In this document: one piece after another, positions 1 to 11,579 of the stretch
Position numbering within the stretch: position 1 is the stretch's first letter
Layout of the letters: the number at the start of each line of letters is the position of its first letter
From: Sycobia sp. Sy_11
Lineage: Eukaryota > Arthropoda > Insecta > Hymenoptera > Epichrysomallidae
Direction of reading: 5' to 3'
Length of the DNA: 64,000 nt
NCBI GenBank assembly: GCA_018907035.1
Contig: JACCIC010000053.1
Location: forward strand, 966,001-1,030,000
Translations under genes and position numbers: made by a program
The notes under the pieces: generated by a model
Told to the model about the DNA's origin: nothing
The model's input: only the letters and a program-made list of their open reading frames with translations
Database searches by the model: none

Positions 1-1180
1 GTTTGCTGATCCACAAACGATTCATTCGGTGATACGAACTTTTCCAATTTCAGCTACGCATCGACTCGATTCTTCGATGCTCGAAGGGGTCGAACCTCGG
101 AATATTCAAACGTATTTAAGCGTTTCGATTTCACGATTCATGTAGTGTGTGTACCAAAGTAGAAAGACGACTGTTAACTCAATTTTACGGTTAAATTGTT
201 CGTATAAACAATTCACATTTCCTTCCGCATGCACCGGCCAAATATTTGAATAATCAAATTTATCGAAAGAGCGAAATATGAACGTGCAAATGTTGCGCAA
301 TTGCCCACTGTTCATGAATTACTTAGGTTTGTTCCCATAAGGGCGGGTGCGCCACCTTCAGAAATTCGAACTGTTTCGAAGCAGCAGATTGGAATTGATT
401 CGAACTGCGAGTATATTTGAATACTTTGAAAATCCGAATGTTCCAATGTATTTAAAAATCTGGGTTTCTAACGTAGATTATGGTCACAATTATAAGTATA
501 TTGTATGCTATTGTACAGACAACTATCGGCTTTCAAGGATGAATTCCTGTTTCATATGTCGTATTAACGACGTTTCTGAAAAGTTAACCAATCCTTTTCC
601 AGCACAAGTATAAATTAAAACGAAATCTAGGTGAACAGACGAATTTCGGGAATACCCGGTCAGTACTGATATTTAATCTGTTAAAAACGTCTGAAAATTA
701 CATTACAAAGAATCTAGACAGTAGAGACTATTAATTGCATTACTCGTCCTATCGCCTAAAGTTTACGGGATTCTAAATAACGTACAACCCCTAAGTTCGT
801 TTAGGGGTTACAATTTAAAACAGTTTATGATCGCTTACATCATTTGCGTGTCCAGTATCCATGCGCGCGAGTGTACAACTACGACTGTAACTACAGACTC
901 GAAACGTTTGTACGACACAACGAGCAACGGAAGCCTCATTCAGAGAGCATGAACTGATGCTTCATTGATGCTTGCACGAGAGGTACGCGGACTATATATA
1001 ACGTGCATATTTGAAAAATATACAAAATATTATGGGTACATGGGCCATCCATGAGGGGGCGTATCGTACCATCATCGCCCCACAGTCCCTATTCATACAG
1101 AGCCTTATATGTACATATCGTTTTCGGAGCCAAACCTACGTATACAAGTGTAAACAATCTTTACCGCGAGCGAGAAATCC
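1..1180. other. unique sequence, no gene
   Basis: AT-leaning unique DNA with a CTCF-like site at 349-357 and faint TTCGAAC texture at 358-430. Short frames lack any protein-family signal. Confidence 0.6.
349..357 (-). promoter_or_regulatory. CTCF-like core AGGTGGCGC
   Basis: Exact match on the minus strand to the AGGTGGCGC core of insect CTCF sites. It lies in unique sequence at the left edge. One of three in the window. Confidence 0.35.
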
Positions 1181-1188
1181 CGACTTCT

Positions 1189-1196
1189 ATATATAC

Positions 1197-1246
<50 letters not shown>
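1189..1246. repeat. (TA)n
   Basis: TA array with one ACG interruption near the left end. Confidence 0.95.
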
Positions 1247-1251
<5 letters not shown>

Positions 1252-1448
1252 CACACGCGCACGTTCGCGCATATACCACCTAACCCGCGCAGCGCGTGTA
1301 CCGCGGAAACATGGGACATCTCGGATTTCTCGTGACTGCAACGCTGCGCACCGTCGCGCATTGCCAATCCCTACTTCGTCAATAATTGTAACGGCCGCTT
1401 GGAGCGATAAACGCTCGGGCGCCCGCGGGAAATGCAGCGCGGACTACA

Positions 1449-1462
1449 TAATATATATATAC

Positions 1463-1519
<57 letters not shown>
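1449..1519. repeat. (TA)n with (ATAC)n patch
   Basis: TA array containing three or four ATAC units at 1460-1475. Confidence 0.95.
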
Positions 1520-1521
<2 letters not shown>

Positions 1522-1765
1522 TACCTGTGAGTTATATCGCTCTGACCGGGAGAACAAGCGCGCGCGCGCTGATCTTCGATTTCGCGTTCGCGAGGTTTTT
1601 TATTTTTATTTCTTCTTTGCTCGACTCCTGGTTTTACTCCTCCCCCTAACCCCCGTGGCCACTCCATCACCCTTCCATAACGGCAGCGTTACCTGCGCCC
1701 GCGTCATTCCGCTCTCGACAGCCGCTCGGTTTTTTTTTTTTGTTTTTTGTTTTCCCGTCGTATAC

Positions 1766-1767
<2 letters not shown>

Positions 1768-1820
<53 letters not shown>
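1768..1820. repeat. (GA)n
   Basis: Pure GA until one AAA near the right end. Confidence 0.95.
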
Positions 1821-1970
1821 TGACCAAGCTATATGTACATGCTTTAAGCACAGCATACATATATTGGCTTCGTTTTAACGCGAGCGGTATTATGAATGCC
1901 GAGGAAATCTTTCATTTGCACGTGTGTATAGTATATATACGTTAAGTTTTTCTCGTTTTGCTTCGTCAGG

Positions 1971-1971
<1 letters not shown>

Positions 1972-2016
<45 letters not shown>
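1972..2016. repeat. (TA)n
   Basis: Uninterrupted TA array. Confidence 0.95.
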
Positions 2017-2018
<2 letters not shown>

Positions 2019-2146
2019 CTCCTTGTTCTGACGCAGAACTTTTGTTATTTTAAAAAGAATCAGACGATTAATTCGAGTTGATAAGTTTATTTCATGATAG
2101 GCGCTTATTGGATTGGTCTTCTTTTGCTTAATTCAAATTGTCGTTT

Positions 2147-2148
<2 letters not shown>

Positions 2149-2237
<89 letters not shown>
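2149..2237. repeat. (CT)n then (GT)n
   Basis: CT 2149-2182, a 4-base spacer, then GT 2187-2237. Confidence 0.95.
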
Positions 2238-2238
<1 letters not shown>

Positions 2239-2588
2239 TGTATTACGGAAAATGTTTAACTGACTAACTTTTCATGCACCTATATATATATAGAACATTA
2301 TGTACAAAGTCAAACTTACAAACTTGACCAGCGCCCCGTTTATGGTGAATGCTTTCGGTGAATAAGCCGAGTCAAGAGAAATTATAACGCGGCATGTGTA
2401 TGTATATATCACATATACCTTGATTCAGGTACAGAAGCCAATATATTATGTTTAAAAAGCGAAAGGCAAAAAAGATCGTTTGTTCGTATTAATTCACGAT
2501 TAAACGGTATCGTGGCGATAATTTTGGAATCAACAATGCTTTAAATGTTTTCTCCGATAAAGATTTATTGACATATACCTATATTCAA

Positions 2589-2614
2589 AAATATATATAC
2601 ATACATATATATCT

Positions 2615-2665
<51 letters not shown>

Positions 2666-2670
2666 TATAT
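2589..2670. repeat. (TA)n, imperfect
   Basis: TA array with CATACAT and CTATACA interruptions on the left. Confidence 0.95.
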
Positions 2671-3083
2671 AAGTGCGCATATATTCCATCTCTTGATTCC
2701 GATACTCGATTTCTCTCTGATTTCGTATCTGAGCAAACGTATATAATATAACGTATATAAAAAGAACAAAAGCCTGGACGTGCTCTCTGTCTCTCTTTCT
2801 TTCTCTCACTCTCCCTCTAGAGGTTGACATTGAAGGTCAAAATGCGGCTTATTTTTTTTTATTTCTCTTTCATTTTCTCGGGCACGCATTTCGGAGTGTA
2901 AAGATAACCGGTATTATAGAGATGTGTATATATATATATATATATTATACACGTCTCGTCCGATCGAAATTCCAGATCAGAATCGACGAGAGGCTCCGTT
3001 AAAGCAATGGTATGAGATATCTTTATTGTCTTTGCGAGAGGGACAGTCGACGAACGATACAGTAATAATCTATGTATATATAC

Positions 3084-3086
<3 letters not shown>

Positions 3087-3131
<45 letters not shown>

Positions 3132-3165
3132 TCAAATCGCGCACATACCTACGCGCACACGCGTT

Positions 3166-3193
<28 letters not shown>
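3087..3193. repeat. two (TA)n arrays
   Basis: TA at 3087-3128 and 3166-3193, separated by 37 bases of ordinary sequence. Confidence 0.95.
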
Positions 3194-3196
<3 letters not shown>

Positions 3197-3473
3197 TCGG
3201 CACAGCCTAAATACGCTAATTCAGCTTGTCAATGTTCAGTGCGCGACCATTCCAAATACCGACCGTTCGTATATACACAATATGAGTAATGGATAATTTT
3301 ACGGGATGATCGTTAAAATGCAAGTTGCGTGGACGTGCGCGACGCCCCCGTGCCCCTCCCCCCTTCGAGTACACGTGTTACGTACGGCGTGGCCGCGGCG
3401 TCCATTCATTAGCACTGCACGGGCGCCGCGCCGCGCCGGTACGCGTAACGAGCCCGTCATTATTAACGGGGCT

Positions 3474-3477
<4 letters not shown>

Positions 3478-3526
<49 letters not shown>
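3478..3526. repeat. (TA)n
   Basis: Uninterrupted TA array at the edge of a GC-rich stretch (3330-3475). Confidence 0.95.
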
Positions 3527-3528
<2 letters not shown>

Positions 3529-3540
3529 CAGAGGCGCGAC

Positions 3541-6120
3541 TCCGCGGTGAACGAAAGAATTGATTTTCGAGGGTCGTCAAGTCGATGCCTATAATGGGGA
3601 TCTCGGGATGTTGGATTCTCACGTGCCGAACGCCGTCGTTCGTTTTTCAGAATGGACACCGCGTGACGTATATAGAGAATTTCTGTCCCTACGAGATCGG
3701 ATCGAGGGACGTTTACGTCGCGCTTACGGGCGCTCAATCGGATTGCGCAGTCCCTCTCTCTGATTTTGCACTCTATAATATTTCGAGTGTGTGCGACGAC
3801 AGAGTGGAATTGACGGTGAAATTGCGCAAAATCCGAACAACGAGAAGATTTTTCTTTTCGTGGCCAGAAAGGTGGAATTCATAGTTTATAATATGCCTGG
3901 GATATCGTAAAATAATAGATATTCATTTTTTTTTTTTTTGTTCATCCATGTATTTTCATAAATTTATCTCATACCGCGATATTATATTGAGTATAATATT
4001 TTGTCCAGAAGCACAAGTTGCAACTTTCATATTATACATTTCTAAAAACTACGTTAATAGTTGGAAGGTTGGGAAAAAAAGAACTATGAAGTCAACGAAG
4101 ACGGGGATGGAGTGTCAAAAAGTCATGAAATAGTAACATAGCTTGCGAATGCTATACCCATGGTATTGAAATCGATTTTGGCCTAACATGTACAAGTGTT
4201 TTGTCGACTTCGCAGAAACACGTGTAAAGAATGAAAGATTCGCGTAATGATGAGAAATACCAAGAATTTCGACAGTACATCTTTATTTATCAAACAAGCT
4301 AATTGAACATTTTCAACGCATTTAAATTTTAACCAAATTCCTATAACATCTCTTCATCTCATTTGTAAAAATATTTCTTAATATATCTCCTTAACCTTCA
4401 CAATAACGTTCTGGATGATCAGGGCGCGTTTAATAATAAACGGGATTTAAAAACGGCTTAATGTGGCGTAACGTCGATAAAAGTGCTATTTCTGTATATC
4501 ACAGCTATAATGGCTGATTGAATTTAGTAAAACCACCAGCATCCCTCGTTACAGGCCAGGGGGGGGGGTTCGAAAACTAGACAAAGGAAGATCGAATTAT
4601 TGGAGACAGCCCCGAAGTGCCCATTTAAAAAGGGCCAAACCAATCCGAGCAGCCTCGGGAACGAAGATTTTTCTCGTTAAAATTGAATGACGGAAAAGTC
4701 TCCCTCGCAAGACGTGCATAATGCATCCGGTATATAATAGTAACGATCAGTATCGGCTCGAGTGTAATGGGGCTGTGATCATCGAAATAAGCTAAAAATT
4801 CTTGAAGTACGCGTACTCATCGCTAAACTCAATCGGCTTGGGCAAATGGCCAATTACAATCGTACTCGGCAGATCTGTGCATTCGAAAAAGTCAGAGGCC
4901 AATGACACCGGAATAAGCCAGTATCTCGGGCAGGGATCTTGCCGACGTTGTAAACATTGTACGTCGCCACGCTAACTGACGGATCGTTTATAATCGAGCA
5001 TCCGAAGGCGAGTCGGCAGCTACGGTAGCCGAGTCATCGGCGCGTTTCAATGAATTTTTGAAGTTCTTTATTTTGATTAAAAAAAAAAAAAAAACAAAAA
5101 ACAAACGAAAAAAACAAACAAACAAAAAAACAAAAATAAATATACATGTTTTCCTGAATTTTTTTTTCCACGTGTCCGAAACAAGCTTTTTAAATTGCTA
5201 TATGCTCGGTAAAATCGTTTTTCAATATATCAAGCGCAGCAGATATCATCTGGCCGTCGCCGTGTGCAACGTTCGCAAGACGAATAATGTACAAGTTAAT
5301 CAAATAAGCAAAAACATTAATTTTCTCTACTTTTATCTCGGGCTTAGAATTTATCGCCCGTTCCGATTTTCAACGTCGCGTACACTGAAGAGGGAAAAAA
5401 AAAGAAACGTTACGCTTATCGAGTAAATATTTTTCTTGTTCCCTACCAAGTAAATCATTTTCTGAAGTCAAGAAAATATTCGCTAGGTTGAAGACGACGT
5501 GGTTCGATTTAAGTGGTGTCCTCTCTCCATCGGGTAAATAACTTCCGTCGTTTAAGAGGATACTTTCTCAATTTCTGAATATAATTCACTTGGTACAAAA
5601 CGAGCAAATACTTAATCCCGAACGGACATCATTTTCTCGGTGTATAATTTTGATAAATGAAAGAAATAAAAACAATTTTGAATTTAACGAATGATAAGTA
5701 TTATCATTAGCTCCTTATTATAGGGGTTATAGGCAATAGAATGCAGCGGGGGGTGGGGTTAATGGCTTTTGCGAAACGAACGTTTTTCAAGCTTCAACGA
5801 GGATCGACAATAACACTTGACCGCGAATATTCGGTGTAGGATGAACTCCCAGGATACTCGCGCGGAAATTCTGATACTTGGACAGCCCTCGTTTTGCTCC
5901 TCATAAGGCTGGCGACTGGAGGTCGGCGTGAAAAAGAAAAACCGACTGCAAAATGAAGATCGAAGATTTTCTGGCTCGCAGGTCGTTTGGATCCGTTGGG
6001 TTAAGTGATGTACCATTCGGATTATTTATAGCACGAAATCAAGAACTACTTTTACGATCAAGTATGAAACAACATCAAGTAGAAAAGTATGCACTTCATT
6101 CCACGGAGTATATGTCAATT
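3541..6120. other. unique sequence, no gene
   Basis: Mixed composition. An A-rich (CAAA)n tract at 5080-5155 and a poly(G) run at about 4559-4568 are the only repeats. The 4400-5060 part is non-repetitive, with TTTAATAATAAACG-type homeodomain-like words, and is a candidate regulatory block. Confidence 0.5.
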
Positions 6121-6121
6121 C

Positions 6122-6126
<5 letters not shown>

Positions 6127-6173
<47 letters not shown>

Positions 6174-6218
6174 GCACACACGCACGTACACTACACGCAG
6201 CGCGCGCACACGCACACA

Positions 6219-6249
<31 letters not shown>

Positions 6250-6250
6250 T
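6127..6250. repeat. (TA)n then (CA)n/(CG)n
   Basis: TA 6127-6169, then CA-rich with CGCG interruptions to 6250. Confidence 0.95.
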
Positions 6251-6565
6251 TTAATTGAAAAGTCAGCGTCGACGGTCGCGCAAGCATCTCGAAAATAAAA
6301 TTTCGAATCCGAAAGCAAAGAGGGGGCGAGGGGTTGGTGGAAAAAAAATAGAACAGCAGAAAATACGCCTCTCCCTCGCTCGTACGGCATCCTACAAAGC
6401 CGGAACATCGCGAACAGCCGTCGAACCAGAGTCGACGGCGGGGTAAGAACGAGTTATGAAAAGTGCGCGCGCGCGGTATCTCTTCGTAATATCGGAGTAC
6501 TCGCTCCGTTGCCCGCGCTCTACACTTGATGGGTGCATTAAATGTCCAGAAGCGCCGCGTACTAT

Positions 6566-6739
6566 GTCTCTCTCTCTCTCTCTCTCTCTCTGTCTCATTA
6601 CGTGTACCGTGGTGCATTGGCTACCTCCCATTAAATTATACACATTTTGAAGAACGAATAGCATCGCCTCGCAACTTTCGGTGCCCGCGCGATTATTCCG
6701 TTCTCCTCGATATACCTGTGCTCTATCTGTACATTTCTT

Positions 6740-6770
<31 letters not shown>

Positions 6771-6841
6771 TCTCATCGCGTTAATCATGTTTCTTCGTTG
6801 CTCGCTCGGCTCCTCTTTCCCTCTCACGCACATATTCGCAT

Positions 6842-6899
<58 letters not shown>
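6566..6899. repeat. two (CT)n and one (TA)n array
   Basis: CT 6566-6590, CT 6741-6774 and TA 6844-6899, with ordinary sequence between. Confidence 0.95.
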
Positions 6900-6901
<2 letters not shown>

Positions 6902-7118
6902 CACACTTATACATCGAGCACTTATATATTGGCACATCGTGCGAGCCTATATATATCTATATATATATATGTATATACTTGCGAGTCCGAGAGGGACTTT
7001 TTTTTGTCAAGTTCTCAGAGGAGGTATCCAGCCGTAAGGTGATCCATGTGACACGGAGACGCGGCGGCGTATATACCCAATGTCCGGCGTTCCCATGCGC
7101 GGGAGAGACCATTATATC

Positions 7119-7214
7119 TGTGTGTGTGTGTGTGTGTCTGTGTGCGTGTGCGTGCGTGCGTGCGTGCGCGTGCGTATATGCCTGCGAGCGCGAGCGTGCG
7201 TGTGTGTGTGTGTA
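7119..7214. repeat. (GT)n with CG-rich interruptions
   Basis: GT array degenerating into GCGTGCG and returning to GT. Confidence 0.9.
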
Positions 7215-7385
7215 TAAATCCGACGAGAATGGGGCTTCGATAGCGCTGTCGGTAGTCAGTGCGACTGATATGTGCGCGCATTAAAATAAGGTGCGCGCTA
7301 GATAAGTCAGAGATGGGCTTCTCTGTCGCGGTTCTGATGATCACTTCCTCTGCCTCTTTCTTTTTCTTATTCATACATACATCCA

Positions 7386-7440
7386 TACACACACACACGC
7401 GCGCGCGCGCGCGCGCCCACCCACACACACATACATATAC
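7386..7440. repeat. (CA)n-(CG)n-(CA)n
   Basis: CA, then (GC)n, then CA and CATA units. Confidence 0.9.
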
Positions 7441-7940
7441 ATAGCAGTCTTTCTTTTCGCTTGGCGACAGCATTAAAAAGGACTCCGCTGCGGAGAAATC
7501 GGTTATCGCGGTGGTTATATAGTAGTCAGCGGCGAAAGTCAATTTAGAGATAATGATGACAACTGGAAGCGGTTTCGCGCTTCTTTCTCTCTATCTCTCT
7601 TTCTCTTTCATTCTTTCTCTCTCTCTCTCTCTTTCTTCGATTATATAGAGCGACGGCTATTTAATATTCAGAGGCATAAGTAAATTTATATATATACATA
7701 TATACATATATACGTTGTGGATTGGCTAGCGGGATATTATTAGTTTTAAGATGTAATCGGCGTTCCCGCAAAAGAAAGGCGAACAGCGTCCGAGGTTTCG
7801 AAAAGTGTGAAAAGTAGTCCCCGAAGGCCGCAGCTTTTCCTTCCTTTTGTTTATATGTATCGGTCTTTGGAATTTGTCATCGTGTTTTGAGGCAAAAATA
7901 TACGTCTCTATAGGGAAAAAACGTGTTATCGTGCGTGCAT

Positions 7941-7943
7941 ATG

Positions 7944-7989
<46 letters not shown>

Positions 7990-8049
7990 CGCGCGCGTGT
8001 GTGTGTATGTTATACATTATAAATATGCATGTCATACTCGCCTGAGCGG

Positions 8050-8094
<45 letters not shown>
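7941..8094. repeat. (GT)n and (TA)n
   Basis: GT 7941-8008 with GC interruptions, then TA 8052-8094. Confidence 0.95.
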
Positions 8095-8095
<1 letters not shown>

Positions 8096-8849
8096 GGCAT
8101 TAAATTTTTCTCCATTATATATACATACGGGTACTGGAAATTATGCAAGCGCGACGGATTCATATATTTAACGCCTGTCGAATGAAAGTCTAGTTAAGAT
8201 TTTATGAAACGTTGCGGAGCTCTACCACCCCCCGTCCCCCCACTCGCGCGCGTATATGAGTCGAATGCCAAACAGGCGATCCAATAAAAAGCGCATGTAA
8301 TGCGCTCTCCGGAAATTTCTAAAAGAAAAAAAAAAAACAAAACAAAACAAAAGAAGAGAAATATTATAAAGATCGAGGATAAGATAAGGGGATGAGGAAA
8401 AAGTGCTTCCGATGGAACATGAAATCAAAGGCGTTTGAATTAGTTCCTTATTTCTCGGATAGATGTAATCGGGACGAATTTATTAATTACCTTCCAGAAT
8501 TACTGGCTCGATTGGAAATTACAAGAGCGGAATACGGTAAAGCCCTCCAGAACTAACGTAAATGGCATCGAGACTTGGGTCATATTATTCCCCAGAATTA
8601 TGTACCCCGCCCGAGATATTGAATGTTGATAAAATTACTGTTGAATAGCCGATATCGATTTCGCTGTCAAATATTGGAATTGGTAAAATTTCTTTGGCTC
8701 GACAATGAACGGTGTATTATTTACGAAAACGACAAAAAAAAAAAATGAAAGGTTAATCGACGGACGGGAGACGGAACGACGCTCTTCGGGACCCTCTGTC
8801 ATGGTCGAAGCGTGTATACATAAAGTAGATACACTGTCAGATATAATTC

Positions 8850-9110
8850 GGCTTTTTTAATCGCATTAATTTTTTCTTTAAATTTCGGTAAATTTTAACG
8901 GAATTTTTAGTCACGTAACTGAATTTTCGGGCGCACGCTGCCGAATTACATTCATTTGGCATGGGCCTGAGATTTTACATTAGAAGTTAGCGAATTTTCA
9001 CTCGGCGTGTGACTGAATTGCCAGTTCCAAGCCACTGATTTCTAATTTTTCGAATACCGGATTTTCAGTTACGCGACTCAATTTTGATTAATCACGCGCT
9101 TGGCAATTAA
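8850..9110. repeat. diffuse repeat of ACTGAATTTT / CACG words
   Basis: Variants of 'CACGTAACTGAATTTTCGG' recur (about 8912, 9006 and 9073) among many GAATTTT and CCGAATT words. It looks like an old degenerate repeat of roughly 60-95 bp spacing. Confidence 0.45.
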
Positions 9111-9431
9111 GTTACATGCACAACACAAAAATATCTATTCAATACAATATATTTTATTTTTATCACTTAATAAGATCTATAAAATAAATTAGTTAAAAAT
9201 TATAGGATTGTTACTCAATGCGTATTGTGATTTAACTAATAAAAGACTTTGCATACCTCTTGTAATTAATCTAGAATCGTTGGTCTGCCAATGCTTTCGA
9301 AATGGATCAAATTCGTCATAGTAAAAATATAAATTTATTAAAGATTAACTTGTAGAAGTAAAAAAAATTTGGAATAATTGTAATTGTTTATTAAGTTTTA
9401 TTACTGATTATATCGTCATCTATAAATAGTA

Positions 9432-9438
9432 ATATATA

Positions 9439-9490
<52 letters not shown>
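9432..9490. repeat. (TA)n
   Basis: TA array with one TCTA interruption on the left, in AT-rich unique sequence. Confidence 0.95.
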
Positions 9491-9496
<6 letters not shown>

Positions 9497-10486
9497 CTGC
9501 ATTTTTTCAAAACCATATATTTTCACCCTATAAAGTCATGTTCTTTTTTAGGCCGTTGACAATTGTAATGTTAACCTTATCTTTTAAGCGGATTTAATTA
9601 TCTAATTTTTATTTTATTGAAAATCTATTGCACATTGAAGTCTTCATGTTGCTATGTATATACGAATGATAAGAATAATAATGATCATAATCATAATATT
9701 TATCTTTAATTTTCCAGTACATCTATCAGCGTAAATGGTGAAACTATAGTCAGTCGTGTAAATCGTTAAGCTCAAAATTCCAAAACTTCGCCCATTATAC
9801 GATTGATAATCATTCATAAAAATCACGCGCTCTTTAACTTCCACCACGCTACCTTCGCGCATTCTCTTAGAGATGATTCAACTCGATACCTCGTAGGTGT
9901 ACTACGGCATTCTACAATAAAGAAAAAAGAAAAGCTTCGATATCAGCGCTTTTTGCCCACCTCTTGAATAGTGAAATTAATTTTATTTACAATGACGCTT
10001 ACAATCAAATAAAGATTTCATATTCCAATAGCGCGAATTTCAATTGATTTTATATCACGCTGATCGCCGCCACTATCGACTCCACGCGCAATTCGCTTCG
10101 TCTCCTATAAGTCGTAATTTACGTCTAGTTAAGTTCCACAAAAGGTCAATCTGGAATTTTTGACGGCGCTCGCTTATTATCATATATATATATATACCTA
10201 TAGTCTTAGATCACGGTTCTATTATGAAACGAGATCGTGTATTATTTCATCGAAACCGGTTACAGCTCCCCCCCCCCTTCCCTCTAAATGTCTTTCAGAC
10301 TTCGTTAAAGTTATACACAGGATCGCTTCTAAGGGAACAGAGCGATAGTCCAAGTTTAATATAAATGTGAAACGGAAGTGGGGATAAAGGAGCAAACGAT
10401 GAAATCGGGAGTTTCGCAGATCGCGCCTATGGAGACTTCTATAATGTATACTTGGATATTGTATTAATAATGATCTTAAGTAAGAG

Positions 10487-10488
<2 letters not shown>

Positions 10489-10516
<28 letters not shown>
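10489..10516. repeat. (TA)n
   Basis: Short TA array next to a GC-rich stretch (10520-10740). Confidence 0.95.
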
Positions 10517-10520
<4 letters not shown>

Positions 10521-10867
10521 AGGCCTACGTAAATCTCCACCGCGGTGCAGCCCGTGTTCGTATACGGCCGATAAGAGAAAAGGTCAAGGGGATCTTTCGG
10601 TGGAATCCCCCCCTCCACACCGTCCCCTCCCCCCGCGCGCTTTCCGCGCCATTAAATCGAGCGGCGCGGGCGCTCTCGAAGTCGGCCCTCTCGAGCGCGC
10701 GGATCGTCGTCGCTCGGTCGGCGGGAGATTTTGTAATTGAATGCAGCGTGTGTTGACAGGCGGACGCATTGGCATCGGGCTGACGCGGAGATGGGTGGGT
10801 GGAGAGCGATTTACACATATAATACACATACATATACTTGTACAAATACGTATACATCCACACATAC

Positions 10868-10868
<1 letters not shown>

Positions 10869-10917
<49 letters not shown>

Positions 10918-11042
10918 GGGACTGATCTCCCAGGGAAGACTTTGGGGTTGCGCGCGCACAGTCGCAGATACGAGGCGGCGATATCGCAGCCTCCGGAGGA
11001 CACGAGCCATGTACCTGTCATTTTCTCCCAGGGCCGAGTGTG

Positions 11043-11078
<36 letters not shown>
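10869..11078. repeat. two (TA)n arrays
   Basis: TA 10869-10916 and 11045-11078 around a 128-bp GC-rich spacer. Confidence 0.95.
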
Positions 11079-11083
<5 letters not shown>

Positions 11084-11579
11084 CATATCTATATTCTCTC
11101 TCATTCTCTGCAGCGATACCCCGGTGCGGCAGTATATACTTTATTATGTATGTATGCCTATTTGAGATATAGCTGTAGGTGCAGGTGTGTTTATCTAGAT
11201 ATACACACGTGAACGCGAGTCAGTATATAGGACCTGGACTGCATTAGGCGTAGGACCCGGGTTCGTGTAAAAAAGCCGAGTTTTGCGCTTGATTTTTCGA
11301 GGCGCGCAGATTGATTTGCGAGATTATAGTCCGTCGATTCCTCGACGCGACGTTAAGGCTGCCCCCCCCCATCACTCTCTCTCTCACTCACTCTCTCTCT
11401 CTTTCGCTCTCTGGATACGAGCGCGCTTTTGTTTCTTATTGCTTTTCTCGACGTATAGTTTTTATCTATATCAGAGGATGATTGTTATTTCACGAGCTGC
11501 GACGTCCATGCATATATATATATATATTGAAATTTCAGACATTTTATTATGGAGCCAGGTCGAATCGGTGTAATCGGCG

